Origin: Photobacterium proteolyticum
GTDB lineage: Bacteria; Pseudomonadota; Gammaproteobacteria; Enterobacterales; Vibrionaceae
Assembly: GCF_001939735.1 (NCBI RefSeq)
Contig: NZ_MJIL01000095.1
Span: 17,635 to 81,634, forward strand
DNA length: 64,000 nucleotides
Direction of reading: 5' to 3'
In this document: positions 62,669 to 64,000 of the stretch, piece by piece
Position numbering within the stretch: position 1 is the stretch's first letter
Layout: each line of letters starts with the position of its first letter
Program-made: the position numbers and the translations under genes
Notes under the pieces: model-generated
What the model was told of the DNA's origin: nothing
Seen by the model: the letters and a program-made list of their open reading frames with translations, nothing else
The model's database searches: none

Positions 62669-64000
62669 TTATAGGCTCAAGTACTCTTCTAGTTCGTTTT
62701 TGACAATAGTGACATGCGGGCCGTAAATCACTTGTACGCCATTTCCTTTCACAACAACCGCGATGGCTCCCGTTGTTTTTAGACCGTTCTCATCAACCTT
62801 TGTGGCGTCGTCCAATGTCAGTCGTAATCGTGTTGCGCAGCAATCAACATCTTTGATGTTAGTGGCCGTGCCCAAGTGTTTAACAATCTCAATGGCTCGT
62901 TCTGTGCCGGTAATATTGGCCACCTCAGCTTGTGATTCATCTTCTCGACCCAAGGTTTTCAGGTTGAACTTGGTGATCACAAAACGGAAAGAGAAGTAGT
63001 AAAGGAAGAACCATGCACAACCAATAACGGGTACTGCCATCCAGTTTGTTTTGGCCTGACCTTGTAATACACCGAACAGAATGAAGTCGATGAAGCCGCC
63101 TGAGAAAGTTTGACCGATAGTGATTTCAAACATGTGAGCGAACATGAAGGCGAAACCATCAAATACCGCATGGATTAAGTACAGCACTGGGGCAACGAAC
63201 AAGAAGGAAAACTCCAGAGGCTCCGTGATGCCAGTAAGAAATGATGTCAAAGCTGCTGATAGCATCAGGCCGCTGACTCTTGCCTTATGTTCCGGCTTGG
63301 CACAGTGGTAGATAGCAAGTGCCGCGCCCATCAGTCCGAACATCATGGTGATAAAGCGTCCTGACATGAAGCGAGATGTGCCGATGAAGTATTGCTGAAC
63401 TGATGGGTCAGCTAGCTGGGCAAAGAAAATGCGTTGCGTACCTTCGACCATCACACCGTTCACGACTTCCGTACCGCCCAGGGCTGTTGTCCAGAATGGA
63501 AGATAGAAGATATGGTGAAGACCAAACAAGCCCAGCATCCGAAGAATAAAGCCGTATAGTAGGGTGCCTATATAACCGGTTGTTTCAATTAATCCACCCA
63601 TGCCAAAAATGCCAGCCTGAATCTTTGGCCATACCAGGTACATAACGGCACCTAAGATAATCGCAGAGAAGGCAGATACGATAGGCACAAAACGCGAGCC
63701 GCCGAAGAAGCCGAGGAATTTAGGTAGCTCGATACTGTTATATTTCGAGTGTAGAAAGCTGGCCATAATACCTACAATTACACCACCAAACACACCGGTA
63801 TCCAGTGTTTGAATACCGAGAATCATGCCTTGGCCAACGGCACCCAAATTACCGGTTGCCAGGCTCCCTTGTAGCGATAGCATAGAACCAATTGTTGCGT
63901 TCATCACCAAGTAAGCTAGCAAAGCGGCAAGTCCGGCTGTTCCTTTATCGCTTCGCGCCAAACCAACGGCGACACCCACTGCAAAGAGTACGGGTAGATT
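62669..64000 (-). CDS. PTS EIICB, glucose/maltose family (5' end beyond window)
   Basis: The frame stays open to the window edge, so the N-terminal part of the EIIC domain is missing; a GTG at 63979 is internal. Visible are about eight membrane spans of EIIC with ITEPLEFSFLFVAPVLY, and an EIIB domain with the phosphorylated Cys in VDCCATRLRLTLDD. The ITEPLEF and KFNLKTLGRE patterns fit the glucose/MalX-type branch. It transports and phosphorylates a hexose or disaccharide using phosphate from EIIA. No EIIA domain is attached. The sugar is undetermined. Confidence 0.88.
   Translation of the reverse strand, partial: NLPVLFAVGVAVGLARSDKGTAGLAALLAYLVMNATIGSMLSLQGSLATGNLGAVGQGMILGIQTLDTGVFGGVIVGIMASFLHSKYNSIELPKFLGFFGGSRFVPIVSAFSAIILGAVMYLVWPKIQAGIFGMGGLIETTGYIGTLLYGFILRMLGLFGLHHIFYLPFWTTALGGTEVVNGVMVEGTQRIFFAQLADPSVQQYFIGTSRFMSGRFITMMFGLMGAALAIYHCAKPEHKARVSGLMLSAALTSFLTGITEPLEFSFLFVAPVLYLIHAVFDGFAFMFAHMFEITIGQTFSGGFIDFILFGVLQGQAKTNWMAVPVIGCAWFFLYYFSFRFVITKFNLKTLGREDESQAEVANITGTERAIEIVKHLGTATNIKDVDCCATRLRLTLDDATKVDENGLKTTGAIAVVVKGNGVQVIYGPHVTIVKNELEEYLSL

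Overview
The window reads as ordinary Vibrionaceae chromosome, most like Photobacterium or a close relative. No rRNA, tRNA, IS element, prophage or CRISPR array was recognised. The assignment rests on protein character (YibL, an AroG with a TyrR box, a FabY-like ketosynthase, YfcC, an AcfD/SslE-like M60 lipoprotein, UshA-like nucleotidase, BOF protein, RhlE) and on intergenic palindromic or short dispersed repeats. It is inference from remembered families, not from a search. About 56 genes are supported. Several starts were moved inward, or to GTG/TTG, to fit Shine-Dalgarno sequences.

Layout. 1-8.4 kb: a nested palindromic repeat, threonine aldolase (ltaE), a small unknown gene, a LysR regulator, a P-loop ATPase, a small membrane protein, a chemoreceptor, an unknown exported protein and a GlxA-type AraC regulator. 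8.5-15.4 kb: a FabY-like ketosynthase, a PfkB sugar kinase, RhlE helicase and a large hybrid histidine kinase with a periplasmic CxxCH haem motif and a C-terminal domain that looks like an HPt without its histidine. 15.4-22.3 kb: a long intergenic stretch hiding a 51-residue two-CxxC protein, then yibL, a MazG/PRA-PH-like pyrophosphohydrolase, a MATE pump, two convergent alpha/beta hydrolases, a BOF protein and a CPBP protease. 22.4-25.1 kb: cobU-cobC-cobQ, corrinoid salvage and late cobalamin synthesis. 25.2-28.6 kb: a four-gene polar amino-acid ABC importer. 28.9-30.6 kb: aroG behind a TyrR box, and a DUF4136 lipoprotein. 30.7-32.2 kb: arsR and acr3, each behind a copy of the same dyad operator. 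32.3-38.8 kb: a zinc-free MDR oxidoreductase with a divergent LysR gene, two overlapping convergent lipoprotein genes, a crotonase, a rhomboid protease and a DUF1840 protein. 38.9-44.7 kb: a DJ-1/PfpI protein, a YfcC transporter, a UshA-like nucleotidase, an ABM monooxygenase-like protein and a small barrel-like outer-membrane protein.

The most interesting block is 45.0-48.8 kb. Three translationally coupled genes encode a cytoplasmic protein with six CxxC pairs (TackOD1-like) fused to a degenerate GGDEF-like domain, a processive family-2 glycosyltransferase with DxD, ED and QxxRW motifs, and a single-span HlyD-type fusion protein. I read this as a synthase-dependent exopolysaccharide machine, in outline like Alg8/Alg44 but with a metal-binding regulator in place of PilZ. 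It is followed by a convergent MarR gene and a four-span membrane protein whose upstream region carries a 40-bp near-perfect dyad.

49.9-64 kb: an EEP-family nuclease/phosphatase, metY, a LysE exporter, a glycine-zipper lipoprotein, a carboxylesterase, a PH-domain protein, a DnaQ-like exonuclease, a 1076-residue M60 (AcfD/SslE-like) lipoprotein, an M16 protease lipoprotein and the 3' part of a glucose/maltose-family PTS EIICB gene that runs off the end.
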